Positions 27,488 through 37,171 of a stretch of DNA of 64,000 nt are shown here, piece by piece (position 1 is the stretch's first letter; every line of letters begins with the position of its first letter). This DNA is from DASUAS01 sp963750045 (GTDB taxonomy: Bacteria; Actinomycetota; Acidimicrobiia; IMCC26256; DASPTH01). A model generated the notes under the pieces. It saw only the letters and a list, made by a program, of their open reading frames with translations, did no database searches and was not told where the DNA came from. The stretch covers positions 434,001 to 498,000 of the forward strand of contig CAVVPD010000007.1 of the NCBI GenBank assembly GCA_963750045.1, given 5' to 3'. A program made the translations under genes and the position numbers.

Positions 27488-28574
27488 ATGACCGAGACCG
27501 AGATCGTGGCGCCGGCCGGACGGTGGCTGCCCGCCCGCCTCGGGTGGAGGGTCGAGCGGCGGCCCCCACCCGGCTTCGCCCACGTGCTGGGCGCGGCGGC
27601 GGGGGCGTTCCTCGTCGTCGGCGTCGTCGCCTTCGTCGTCGAGGTCACGAGTGACGACCCCACCACGCCGGGGGTGCTGCTCGACCTCGGGCTCGTCGTG
27701 GTCGCCCTCGCCGCCGGCTTCCGGGCCCCCGGTCCGCTCGCGCGCCGCGTGCGTGACCGCGATCGTGCTGGCCGTGCCGCTGATCTGGTTCTTCGGGTTC
27801 TTCGGGGGCGGGAGCGCGGGCCGGGGTGAGATCCGCGGGCTGTACCTGCTCACCCTCCTGAGCTACCTGCTGCTCTACCTGCTCACCTGGACCAAGGGTC
27901 GGGCGGTGTTCCTCGCCGGCACCCTGCTGTTCTTCGCCAGCTGGGCCGCGTTCGAGGTGGCCGGCAGCGACAGCACGGGCGTCGTGCCCTTCCAGAGCGA
28001 GGTCTCGAGCTCGGGGGGGTCGTCTTCCACGAACTTCGGGTTCACCGACACCTCGTCGTCGCCGTCGTTCACCTCCACCGGGGGCACGACCGACGCCACC
28101 GCCATCATCACCCTCGTGATCGGTTTGGTGCTGCTCGGCGCAGGCGCCGCGCTGGATCGGAAGCGCGACGTCGGCGCGGCCACCCCCTTCGTGGCGGTCG
28201 GGGCGCTCGAGACGTTGGTGGGCGCGGTCGTGCTCGGTGGCAACGACAGCGTGCTCCTCGGCGGTCTCCTCGCAGTCGCCGCGGGGGCGGTCGTCGGCCT
28301 CGTCGGCGCGCACGGCGACCGCCGACGCGCCACCACGTGGATCGGCGTGCTCGCGGTGTTCGGGGGGCTCGTCGCCGTGCTCAGCGACATCGCCCCCGAC
28401 AGCGCCGCCGGAATCGGCGGCATCGCCTTCGGCTTCGCGCTCATGTTGGGTTCGGTGGCGTGGTGGCTCGCGCCCGTGCTCGGCGAGGCCGACGACGGAT
28501 TCGAGCCGGTCCCGCCGCAGGGACCCGCACCGGCCGGCGGCACTTCGGAGGGGGCCGTCCCCGAAGCCGCCTGA
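27488..28574 (+). CDS. polytopic membrane protein of unknown function (one apparent frameshift)
   Basis: About 361 residues when a frame change near 27745 is repaired; it lies in the run gcgcgccgcgtgcgtg. An N-terminal soluble part (TETEIVAPAGRWLPARLG) is followed by at least eight hydrophobic segments, for example AVPLIWFFGFFGGG, GLYLLTLLSYLLLYLL and ALETLVGAVVLGGNDSVLLG. A Ser/Thr-rich loop (SSSGGSSSTNFGFT) lies in the middle. The C-terminus is a Gly/Pro-rich acidic tail. No transport or catalytic motif is visible. It shares strand and spacing with the preceding four-helix protein. Confidence 0.55.
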
Positions 28575-28613
28575 CCCGCCACGAACGACCGCTCCACCCC
28601 TGCCACGCCCGCT

Positions 28614-28734
28614 CCGTCGGACCGAATCGGCCACAGAATCGGTTCCCGGACACACCGAATCGGCCGGCGGGTCGGTCCCGGACACGCCGAACCGACCCGG
28701 ACTCACCGAATCGGCCGGCGATTCGGTCCGACGG
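28614..28734. repeat. intergenic array of CCGAATCGGCC-type units bounded by a perfect inverted repeat
   Basis: The 274-base gap between two plus-strand genes holds this element. CCGTCGGACCGAAT at 28614-28627 is the exact reverse complement of ATTCGGTCCGACGG at 28721-28734. Between them ACCGAATCGGCC occurs three times, each followed by a TCGGT-type block, most with CCCGGACAC. A fourth, diverged unit contains CCGAACCGACCCGG. The whole could fold into a large cruciform or strong RNA hairpin. It could act as a bidirectional terminator or be a REP-like mobile repeat; no T-tract is seen. Confidence 0.7.
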
Positions 28735-28848
28735 AAACCGGTACCCCTGTCCCCCGCTCCCGCCCTCCCGGGTGGCGGCTCTGGGTGTCATACCCCCCGG
28801 GCAAGATGCAAGGACTTCCCCGGTGGCCGATCAACCGAGGGAGCTCCG

Positions 28849-29251
28849 ATGGTCTTTTCCGCACGCCGCCGGTCGCCACTGCGCGACCGTCACGCGATCC
28901 TCGAACGTCGAGACGAGTTGATCGCGGCCGCGGTTTCCCTCGACGAGCGTCAGCAGCGGCTCGCGACCCAGATGACGGCCGTCCGCACCGAGCTGCACGC
29001 GCCGCGACCGCCTGTGGCCTGCGCAACCGGGTCGGGCCTTCCGCAACACCCACCGAGCCCTGCACCTCACCGGCTTCCGCATCTCCGGTGCGCACGTCGT
29101 CAAGCAGCTCGCCGACGCACTGGGCTACGAACACCGCCACGGGCGGGCGCGCCGCGTCGCTCGCGGCACGTACGCCATCGGTGAGTTGTCGCCGGCACGG
29201 CGCCGACGAGCGACTGAGCCCGGTGCGGCTGGCCCGGTCCGGTCCGGTTAG
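28849..29251 (+). CDS. hypothetical DNA-binding-like protein (one apparent frameshift)
   Basis: About 134 residues after one frame change near 29005. The N-terminal half is a basic, coiled-coil-like helix: RRSPLRDRHAILERRDELI and SLDERQQRLATQMTAVRTEL. The C-terminal half, in the next frame, reads AFRNTHRALHLTGFRISGAH, then VVKQLADALGYEHRHGRARR and VARGTYAIGEL, which looks like a winged-helix domain with a basic wing. I recognise the pattern as typical coding sequence but no named family. The TAG stop overlaps the sucD stop on the other strand. A DNA-binding role is inference only. Confidence 0.5.
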
Positions 29252-30133
29252 AGCTTGGCGACCAGGCGGCCATCAGCTCGCCGGCTTCGGTCGGGTTGAG
29301 CCCGACCTCGGCCCCGGCGTCGCGCAGCGCGTCCATCTTGGCCGCCGCGGTCCCCTTGCCGCCGGAGACGATCGCGCCCGCGTGGCCCATCTTCTTGCCG
29401 GGCGGCGCAGTGACTCCCGCGATGTAGGAGACCACCGGCTTGCTCATCGACGACTTGATGAAGTCGGCCGCCTCCTCCTCGGCGGAGCCCCGATCTCGCC
29501 GATCATCATCACCGCCTTGGTCTCGGAGTCGGCCTCGAAGGCGCGCAGGCAGTCGATGAAGCTCGTGCCCGGTACCGGATCGCCACCGATTCCCACGCAG
29601 GTGGTGACGCCGATGTCGTTCTGCTTGAGCTCGTAGAGCGCCTGGTACGTGAGCGTGCCGGAGCGGCTGACGATGCCGACCGGCCCACCCGCCTTGGCGA
29701 TGTGTCCGGCAGTGATGCCGATGTTCGCCTTGCCGGGGCTGATGATCCCCGGGCAGTTCGGGACCCAGCAGCCGCATGCCCGGGAAGTCGCGCCGCAGCT
29801 TGTTGAAGAACCACGCCTCGTCGTGCGCGGGAACACCCTCGGTGATGCACACGATGAACGTCGATGCCGGCCTCGGCCGCCTCCATCACCGCACCCGCAC
29901 GCCCGGCGCCGGGATGAAGATGCACGACGCGGTGGCGCCGGTCGCCGCGACCGCTGTCGGCCACGTTCGCGTACACGGGGATGCCGGCCACCTCGGTCCC
30001 GGCCTTCTTCGGGCTGGTGCCGGCCACGACCTGCGTGCCGTACGTCGCGGTTCAGGGGCCCGTAGAAGCTGCCCTGGCCGCCCGTGAGGCCCTGGTAGAC
30101 GACCTTGGTGGTCTCGTCGACGAAGATGCTCAC
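29248..30133 (-). CDS. sucD: succinate--CoA ligase alpha subunit (about seven apparent frameshifts)
   Basis: About 295 residues of the ADP/GDP-forming succinyl-CoA synthetase alpha subunit, acting with SucC in the TCA cycle. Conserved pieces read in three alternating frames: SIFVDETTKVVYQGLTGGQG, VAGTSPKKAGTEVAGIPVYA, ATASCIFIPAPG, ITEGVPAHDE, PNCPGIISPGKANIGI, SRSGTLTYQALYELK and GKKMGHAGAIVSGGKG. The last contains the phosphorylated-histidine loop (GHAGAI). Changes lie near 30050, 29957, 29890, 29855, 29765, 29490 and 29270. Conservation on both sides of each break argues for consensus errors, not decay. The GTG start overlaps the sucC stop (GTGA). Confidence 0.85.
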
Positions 30134-31283
30134 TTGGCTTCGCCTCCGGCAAGCTCGACGGCCCGGCGGGCGGCGTCCAGCATGGTGGGCTGCATCTGCA
30201 GCCGCTCCGACAGATGGGGTTCGAGGATCTTGCGGCCCTCGTCGGCGTTGGTGCCGTCGAGGCGTATCACGATCGGTGCGTCGATCTGCACGCGCTCGAG
30301 CGCCTGCACGATCCCGTTGGCGACCTCTTCGCCCTTGGTGATCCCGCCGAAGATGTTGATGAAGATGGAACGGACGTCGGCGTCGCTCGTGATGACCCCG
30401 AGCGCGCCCGCCATGACGTCGGCGTTGGCGCCGCCGCCGATGTCGAGGAAGTTGGCCGGGCTGCCACCTACCTGGTTGACGATGTCGACCGTGCTCATGG
30501 CGAGGCCCGCGCCGTTGGCGATCACACCGACCGAGCCCTCGAGCCCGACGTACTGCAGGCCCTGCTCGTGGGCGAACTCCTCGCGCGGGTCGCGCACCTG
30601 GGTGGCGTCGTAGTCCACGTAGTCGGGGTGACGGAACACCGCGTTGTCGTCGAGCGTCACCTTGGCGTCGAGCGCGTGCACCCGGCCTTGGGGCGTGAGG
30701 ATCAGCGGGTTGATCTCGACGAGATCGGCGTCGCCCTCCGTGTAGGCCCGGTACAGGTTGAGCAGGATGTCGACCGCGCCCTCGGTGGCCGCCGGGTTCA
30801 GCTCGGCCGCCTCCACCCAGGCACGACACTGGGCCTCGGTGAGACCGTCGACGGGATCCACGTGGATCCGGGCGATGGCGTCAGGGTTCTCCTCGGCCAC
30901 CTGCTCGATCTCGACGCCGCCCTGCGCCGACAACATCCCGAGGTGCAGCTTGGCCGCGCGGTCGAGCGTGAACGAGGCGTAGTACTCCTCGGCGATGTCG
31001 CTCGCCACCTCGATCCACACCACCTTCACGGTGTGGCCCTTGATGTCCATGCCCAGGATCGCCTCGGCGTGGGCACGGGCCTCGGCGGAATTGGCCGCGA
31101 GCTTGATCCCACCGGCCTTGCCCCGGCCTCCCACCTGCACCTGGGCCTTCACCACCACCGGATAGCCGATGCGATCGGCCACCTCCACCGCCGCCGCCAC
31201 CGTGGTGACGGGCGCGCCGTCCGACACCGGGATGCCGTAGCGCGCGCGAACAATTGCTTGCCCTGATACTCGAAGAGATCCAC
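30130..31283 (-). CDS. sucC: succinate--CoA ligase (ADP-forming) beta subunit (one apparent frameshift)
   Basis: About 384 residues, ATP-grasp beta subunit of succinyl-CoA synthetase. It begins at a GTG (31283) with VDLFEYQGKQLFAR, the usual start, then shifts frame near 31245 into YGIPVSDGAPVTTVAAA. Later motifs are VVVKAQVQVGGRGKAGGIKL with the nucleotide-binding lysines, LVEINPLILTPQG, LDAKVTLDDNAVFRHPD and IFGGITKGEEVANGI. The remaining 370 codons are intact. It forms a coupled pair with sucD. The divergent membrane-protein gene starts 31 bases away. Confidence 0.92.
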
Positions 31284-31314
31284 TCGATCCGCCTTTGCAG
31301 TGCCGTAGAGCCGC

Positions 31315-31851
31315 ATGGTGGTCGATCCCACCCGCCCACACAAACCGGGGCCCGACTGGAGCCACACGGGCCCGGAGCGGTACACCATCTTCGTGCCCGC
31401 CTCGCGTTCCGACGCCAAGATCCTGCTCGTGGCCACCGGCTCGGTCATCCTCGCCGGCCTGTTGGTCGCGGCGGTCCTGCTCCTGGCGACGAGCCGCTCG
31501 TCGAGCCCCACCAAGTACGCCCCCTTCCCCGCGGGCGTGGCCCAGTCCATCAAGAGCCAGCTCAAGGAGGGCGGGCCCTACTTCTTCCCCGACCCCTTCG
31601 GCGGTGACCGCAACATCCTGCTCGCCATCGAGGAGGGCCACGTCGTGGCCCTCTCCGACATCCTGCCGAACACCACGAGCTGCCGGGTGAGGTGGCGGGG
31701 CTCGATCAATGCCTTCGAGGACTGCCACGGCGACAAGCTGAAGAGCGGTGAGCTCGCCCGGTACCGGACCGAGATCGGGTTGGTCGGGGCGAACAAGGGC
31801 GAGCTGCTGATCGACCTCCGCCACCGGGAACCGGCGCCCGAACCCGCCTAG
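31315..31851 (+). CDS. single-pass membrane protein with Rieske-like extracytoplasmic domain, lacking Fe-S ligands
   Basis: Protein of 178 residues. A cytosolic Pro-rich start is followed by one transmembrane helix (ILLVATGSVILAGLLVAAVLL) and an external domain. That domain contains VVALSDILPNTTSCRVRW, RGSINAFEDCHGDKLKSGEL and RYRTEIGLVGANKGELLIDL. The order WR-x-F-x-D-C-H-G-x-K-L resembles the second ligand loop of Rieske proteins such as QcrA, but the full Cys-x-His and Cys-x-x-His pairs are not present, so no [2Fe-2S] cluster is expected. It may be a structural relative. It is divergent from sucC and convergent with pcrA; their stops overlap. Confidence 0.6.
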   Translation: MVVDPTRPHKPGPDWSHTGPERYTIFVPASRSDAKILLVATGSVILAGLLVAAVLLLATSRSSSPTKYAPFPAGVAQSIKSQLKEGGPYFFPDPFGGDRNILLAIEEGHVVALSDILPNTTSCRVRWRGSINAFEDCHGDKLKSGELARYRTEIGLVGANKGELLIDLRHREPAPEPA

Positions 31852-34177
31852 ACGCCCACCTTGGTCAGCGGCGCCCAGGCCAGCAGGAGCCGCTTCTCAC
31901 CGGCGTCACGGAAGTGGACCACCGCTTCGGTCTTGTCGCCGTCGCCGACGAGCTGGAGGATCACGCCCTCACCGAACTTGTCGTGGGCCACGTCGTCGCC
32001 GACGCGCAGCCCCATGACCTCGGCACCGCGCGCCCCACCGGACCGCTCGGCACCGCCGGACGCGAGGCCGACATCGCCGCGCTCGCGACCGACTGGCGGT
32101 GCTGCACCGGGTCCCGGCGGCCCGACGACGAGCTGCGGCCGCGTTGCGCTCCCGCGCCCAGCACCTGCATCAGCTCCTCGGGAATCTCGGACAGGAACCG
32201 GCTGGGCGGGTAGTAGTCGGTGGCGCCGAACAACATCCGGCTCCACGCGTGGCACAGGTAGAGGCGTTCACGGGCGCGGGTGATGCCGACGTAGCACAGC
32301 CGTCGCTCCTCCTCGAGCTCCTCGGGATCGCCGAGGCTGCGGGAGTGCGGGAACACACCGTCCTCCAGGCCGGTCAGGAACACGACGGGGAACTCGAGAC
32401 CCTTGGCGGTGTGCAGCGTCATGAGCGTGACCGCGCTCTGCTCCCCACCCTCGCCGTCGGTGCTGTCGAGATCGGTGACCAGCGAGATCGCCTCGAGGAA
32501 CGCCTGGATCCGGGCGAGGCCCACGGGGATCACGGTCTCGCCCGCCGGGGGGTCGGCCGTGCCCACGCCGGCGATGCCGGGCAGGCCGGAGACGTCGCCG
32601 GCGTCGAGCGCGAGGTCGAACTCGCGGCACACCCCGACCAGCTCCTGCAGGTTCTCGATCCGACCTCGCGCCTCGATCGAGCGCTCGGCTTCGAGCTCCG
32701 CCAGGTAGCCGGTCTGGTCGAGGATCGCCTCGACGGTGTGGGAGATGCCGTCGGGCGCCACCGACTCGAAGCCCTCCATCAACTCGAGCAGGTCGCGGAT
32801 CCCACCCAACGCCTTGCCGCTCACGCCGGCGTCGGCCGAACGGGTCAACGCTTCCCGGAAGGTGACGCCGGCGCCCTGGGCGTACGAGGTGACCTTGTTG
32901 ATCGACGTGTCGCCGACGCCGCGCTTGGGTGTGTTGACCACGCGCCGCCAGCTCACCTCGTCGTCGGGGTTCACCACCGCGTGGAGGTAGGCCAGGATGT
33001 CCTTCACCTCGCGGCGGTCGTAGAACTTCACGCCCCCCACGACGCGGTACGGCACGCCCGCGCGCACGAGCGTCTCCTCGATCACCCGGCTCTGCGCGTT
33101 CGTGCGGTAGAAGACGGCGACGTCGCCGAAGCGTTGGTGCTCGTTGTCGACCAACCGGCCGAGCTCGTGCACCACGAACGCGGCCTCGTCGTGCTCGTCT
33201 TCCGCGTGGTAGCGGGTGATGAGCTCACCGCCGATCTGTTCGGTCCAGAGGTTCTTCGGGCGCCGCGCCGCGTTGTTGGCGATCACCGCGTTCGCGGCGT
33301 CGAGGATGCGCTGACTCGACCGGTAGTTCTGCTCCATGACGATGACCGTCGCGTCGGGGAACTCCTCCTCGAAGCGCAGGAGGTTCCGGAAGTCGGCGCC
33401 GCGGAACTTGTACACCGATTGGTCGGCGTCGCCGACCACCATCACGTTGCGGTGCTCCTCGGTGAGCATCCGCACCAACTCCCACTGCGCGACGTTGGTG
33501 TCCTGGAACTCGTCGACCAGCACGTGGTGGAACCGGCCGCGCCAGCGCGCCAGCACGTCGGGATGGTCGCGGAACAGGCGGACGGTCTGCACGAGCAGGT
33601 CGTCGAAGTCGAGCGCGGACGCCTCGAGCAGGCGCCGCTGGTACTCGCGGTAGACGTCGGCCACGCGCTTCTCGGGCGGGGTGAACGCGCGGTCGACGGC
33701 GTGCTCCCACGAGACCAGCTCGTTCTTCATCGCCGAGATGGCCGCGTGCAACCGGCGCGGCGGGAACCGCTTCGGGTCCATGTCGAGGTCGCGGCGCACG
33801 TAGTCGACGAGGCGGACGGCGTCGGCCTGGTCGTAGATCGAGAACGACGATCGATAGCCGAGCACCGGCGCGTCGCGCCGCAGGATGCGTGCGCACATGG
33901 AGTGGAAGGTCGACACCCACATCTTCTGCGCGACCGGCCCGACGAGCTCCGACACCCGGGACTTCATCTCGCCGGCGGCCTTGTTGGTGAACGTGATCGC
34001 GGCGAGTCCGAAGGGAGACACCCGCTGCTCCGCGACGAGGAACGCGATCCGGTGCGTGAGGACACGGGTCTTGCCCGATCCGGCGCCGGCGACGACGAGG
34101 ATCGGCCCGTCAGGCGCGGACGCCGCTTCGCGCTGGACCGGGTTGAGGCCCGCGAGCACGGCGTCGGAGGTGATCAC
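31848..34177 (-). CDS. pcrA: ATP-dependent DNA helicase UvrD/PcrA (one apparent frameshift near the 3' end)
   Basis: About 777 residues, superfamily 1 helicase acting in repair and removal of stalled complexes. Walker A is VVAGAGSGKTRVLTHRIAFL. Others are TFTNKAAGEMKSRV (motif Ia), VDEFQDTNVAQWELV (Walker B), VVGDADQSVYKFRGAD, QNYRSSQRIL, MTLHTAKGLEFPVVFLTG and YVGITRARERLYL. The C-terminal actinobacterial tail, with VMGLRVGDDVAHDKFGEGVI, lies in another frame; the change is between about 32045 and 32150. The GTG start at 34177 gives MITSDAVLAGLNPVQREAAS. A tail of this kind is normal in PcrA. Confidence 0.93.
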
Positions 34178-34216
34178 CCCCGCATCGTACGCGTGTTCGG
34201 GTGGGCGCCGAAGGGT

Positions 34217-34477
34217 TCAGTCCGACGAAGCGTCGGGTTGCAGCTCGAGCTCCTTGGTGGGCTCGGGCTCCTCGCGCCACGCTCGGAGCAGCCGGGTGTG
34301 GTCGGCGTTGAGCGCCACGGTGAACGCACCCCCGACGTCGAGCTCGAGGCCGAAGTAGGCCTGCCATTCGCTCTCGAGGGTGATCGACGACGGGTCGACC
34401 CCGCGGGGGAGACGGCAGAAGCGCATTCGCTCGGAGTCGAACAACCAGGTGCTGTGGGTGGAGTCGATGCGTCGCAT
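34217..34477 (-). CDS. small conserved-looking hypothetical protein
   Basis: Protein of 86 residues, soluble. It begins MRRIDSTHSTWLFDSERMRF, then CRLPRGVDPSSITLESEW, and ends with an acidic tail. There is no signal peptide, membrane helix or metal-binding cluster. Its start region MRRIDSTHSTWLFD looks conserved in style, and good codon use suggests a real gene. It lies upstream of pcrA on the same strand, with 40 bases between, so the two may be co-transcribed. I do not recognise the family. Confidence 0.55.
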   Translation of the reverse strand: MRRIDSTHSTWLFDSERMRFCRLPRGVDPSSITLESEWQAYFGLELDVGGAFTVALNADHTRLLRAWREEPEPTKELELQPDASSD

Positions 34478-34577
34478 AGGAATTCCGAAACCCTAGCCCT
34501 GAGCGACTGGAAATTCGAGAAGAGCTCACGACTCCGCATCAAATCCGCATCAACTGCGAATCAGCCCGCAACAAGCC

Positions 34578-35600
34578 TCAGCCGGCGGCCTTCTCCATCT
34601 CGGGGGTGTAGCTCCCCGAGCAGGCGGCGCTGTTGAGCCTGGCCCGGTGGAGGAACGCGGCACGGCCGGCGTCGACATTGGCCGCCTCGCCCTTCCACGC
34701 CTTGAGCGCGGGGGCCTGGAGGGCCCGGCCGTACGAGAAGCTGAGGTCCCACGGGTGCGGCCCGAGCTTGTTGATCGCGTCGAGGTGGGCCGTGGCGAGC
34801 TCGTCGCTCTGGCCGCCGGAGAGGAACACGATGCCGGGCACGGCGGCCGGCACCGCCGAGCGGAAGCACTTCACCGTCGAGGCCGCGACCTCTTCCACCG
34901 ACGCCTGCTGCGTGCAGCCGTAGCCCGACAGCACCATGTTGGGCTTGAGCAACGTGCCTTCGAGGCGGACCCGCTGGAGGAAGAGTGCCTCGTAGAGCGC
35001 GTCGAGGACCGCGGAGGTGACCTCGAACGAGCGCTCGATGGTGTGGTCGCCGTCCATGAGCACCTCGGGCTCCACGATCGGCACGATGCGCGCTTCCTGG
35101 CACAGTGCGGCGTAACGCGCGAGCGCGTGCGCGTTCACGTCGATGCAGTACGCGCTCGGCAACGAGTCCGAGATCGTGTACGTCGCGCGCCACTTGGCGA
35201 AGCGGGCGCCGAGCGACCGGTACTCGGCGAGACGCTCGCGCAGGCCGTCGAGACCCTCGGTGACGGTCTCGCCGTCGGCGCCGGCCAGGGGCTTGGCCCC
35301 GAGGTCGACCTTGATCCCGGGGATGATCCCCTGGGCCTCGAGCAGCTGCACGAGCGGCGACCCGTCGGACGCGTGCTGGCGGATCGTCTCGTCGAACAGG
35401 ATCACGCCACTGATGAAATCGGCGGCACCCTTCGTGGTGAACAGCATCTCGCGGTAGGCGCGCCGGTTGTCTTCGGTCGACTCCGTGCCGATCGAGTCGA
35501 AGCGCTTCTTGATGGTCCCGCTGCTCTCGTCGGCCGCGAGGATGCCCTTCCCGGGCGCGACCAGCGCTTGAGCGGTGGCGGAAAGCGAGGCGATGTCCAT
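34578..35600 (-). CDS. fructose-bisphosphate aldolase, class I
   Basis: About 340 residues of the metal-independent (Schiff-base) class I aldolase, cleaving fructose 1,6-bisphosphate in glycolysis. Class I signatures are APGKGILAADESSGTIKKRF, KWRATYTI, IVPIVEPEVLMDGDHTIERS and RLEGTLLKPNMVLSGYGCTQ, where the Schiff-base lysine of LLKPNMV is expected, and FLSGGQSDELATAHLDAI. The ATG at 35600 is preferred over 35618 because a gggag site stands upstream and the longer form would overlap guaA. It follows guaA directly on the same strand, an unusual neighbour for an aldolase. Confidence 0.93.
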   Translation of the reverse strand: MDIASLSATAQALVAPGKGILAADESSGTIKKRFDSIGTESTEDNRRAYREMLFTTKGAADFISGVILFDETIRQHASDGSPLVQLLEAQGIIPGIKVDLGAKPLAGADGETVTEGLDGLRERLAEYRSLGARFAKWRATYTISDSLPSAYCIDVNAHALARYAALCQEARIVPIVEPEVLMDGDHTIERSFEVTSAVLDALYEALFLQRVRLEGTLLKPNMVLSGYGCTQQASVEEVAASTVKCFRSAVPAAVPGIVFLSGGQSDELATAHLDAINKLGPHPWDLSFSYGRALQAPALKAWKGEAANVDAGRAAFLHRARLNSAACSGSYTPEMEKAAG

Positions 35601-35608
35601 CTTCGTGA

Positions 35609-37162
35609 CTACTCCCATTCGATGGTGCCGGGTGGCTTGCTGGTGATGTCGTACGCGACCCGGTTCACACCGGGGACCTCGTTGATGATGCGCGACGCCA
35701 TGCGCTCGAGCAGGTCGGCGGGCAGCCGGGCCCAGTCGGCCGTCATCGCGTCCTCCGACGTGACCGCGCGGATCACGATCGGGTACTCGTAGGTGCGGCC
35801 GTCACCCATCACGCCGACGGTCCGCACCGCGGGCAGCACCGCGAAACTCTGCCAGATGTCACGGTAGAGACCCGCACGGCGGATCTCCTCGATGACGATG
35901 GCGTCGGCTTCCCGCAGGATCTCGAGCCGCTCGGCTGTGATCGTGCCGATGATGCGCACCGCCAGCCCGGGACCGGGGAACGGCTGGCGCCAGACGATCT
36001 CCTCGGGCAGGCCGAGCTCGGCGCCGACCGCGCGCACCTCGTCCTTGAAGAGCTGGCGCAGCGGCTCGACCAGCTCGAAGTTCATGTCGTCGGGCAGGCC
36101 GCCCACGTTGTGGTGCGACTTGATGGTGGCGTTGTCGTCACCACCGGACTCCACGATGTCGGGATAGAGGGTGCCCTGCACCAGGAAGCGGGCATCGGCG
36201 TGATCGGCCGCAGCCTCCTCGAACACGCGGATGAAGGTCTCGCCGATGATCTTCCGCTTCTGTTCGGGCTCCTCGACCTCGCGCAGCGCGCCGAGGAAGC
36301 GGTCGGTCGCCTTCACGTGCACGAGGTCGATGTGGAACTGGCGGCGGAACGTCTCCTCGACCTGCTCGGCTTCGTCCTTGCGCATCATGCCGGTGTCGAC
36401 GAACACACAGGTGAGCTGGTCGCCGACCGCCTTGTGCACGAGGGCGGCGGCGACCGCGGAGTCGACCCCGCCCGACAGACCGCAGATCACCCGTTCGGCG
36501 CCCACCTGAGCACGGATCTCGTCGACGGCCTGCTCGATGATCGATGTGTTGGTCCACGTCGGTCGGCAGTCACACGCCTCGAACAGGAAGCGCTTCAGGA
36601 TCTCCTGGCCCCGCTCGGTGTGCGCCACCTCGGGGTGGAACTGCACGCCGTAGACCGCGCGCTCGCGGTCTTCGAGCGCGGCGACCGGTGCGCCCGCGGT
36701 GGTCGCGGTGACCGTGAACCCGGGCGGCGCACCCACGATGGCGTTGCCGTGGCTCATCCACACCTTCTGCTCGGACGGTAGCTCGCCGAAGAGCACCGAG
36801 CCGGTCGGGGTGCGCGTGAGCGCGGTGCGGCCGTACTCCCCGTCGCCGGTCTCGCGCACCTCGCCGCCGAGTTGCTGCGCCACGAGCTGCGCGCCGTAGC
36901 AGATGCCCAGCACGGGGACGCCGACGTCGTAGATCGCGGGGTCGATGCTGGGCGCGCCATCCACGTAGACGGACGCGGGGCCACCCGAGAAGATGATGCC
37001 CTTCGGGTCCTTCGCCAACATCTCGGCGACGGGCATCGAGCGCGGCACGATCTCGGAGTAGACGTGCGCCTCACGCACCCGGCGCGCGATCAGCTGTGCG
37101 TACTGGGCCCCGAAGTCGACGACGAGGATCGTGTCGAACGGATCGGGCTCAGGCGCGGTCAC
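35609..37162 (-). CDS. guaA: GMP synthase (glutamine-hydrolysing)
   Basis: Protein of 517 residues, converting XMP to GMP. The N-terminal glutaminase has ILVVDFGAQYAQLIARRVRE, the nucleophile in LGICYGAQLVAQQLGG, and the catalytic His in GVQFHPEVAHTERG. The ATP pyrophosphatase has the P-loop-like GLSGGVDSAVAAALVHKA, and the dimerisation domain ends with RVAYDITSKPPGTIEWE. All parts are intact and in one frame. It lies between guaB3 and class I aldolase, ten bases downstream of guaB3, so the last two guanine-nucleotide enzymes are clustered. Confidence 0.97.
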   Translation of the reverse strand: MTAPEPDPFDTILVVDFGAQYAQLIARRVREAHVYSEIVPRSMPVAEMLAKDPKGIIFSGGPASVYVDGAPSIDPAIYDVGVPVLGICYGAQLVAQQLGGEVRETGDGEYGRTALTRTPTGSVLFGELPSEQKVWMSHGNAIVGAPPGFTVTATTAGAPVAALEDRERAVYGVQFHPEVAHTERGQEILKRFLFEACDCRPTWTNTSIIEQAVDEIRAQVGAERVICGLSGGVDSAVAAALVHKAVGDQLTCVFVDTGMMRKDEAEQVEETFRRQFHIDLVHVKATDRFLGALREVEEPEQKRKIIGETFIRVFEEAAADHADARFLVQGTLYPDIVESGGDDNATIKSHHNVGGLPDDMNFELVEPLRQLFKDEVRAVGAELGLPEEIVWRQPFPGPGLAVRIIGTITAERLEILREADAIVIEEIRRAGLYRDIWQSFAVLPAVRTVGVMGDGRTYEYPIVIRAVTSEDAMTADWARLPADLLERMASRIINEVPGVNRVAYDITSKPPGTIEWE

Positions 37163-37171
37163 GAGCCCGCG

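Noticed and set aside
28614..28734. End of an insertion sequence
   Set aside because: No transposase frame, no target duplication and no second end are visible; only short palindromic units are present.
29248..30133. sucD as a decayed pseudogene
   Set aside because: Every conserved block survives on both sides of each break, the partner sucC is present, and the breaks cluster in one low-quality interval.
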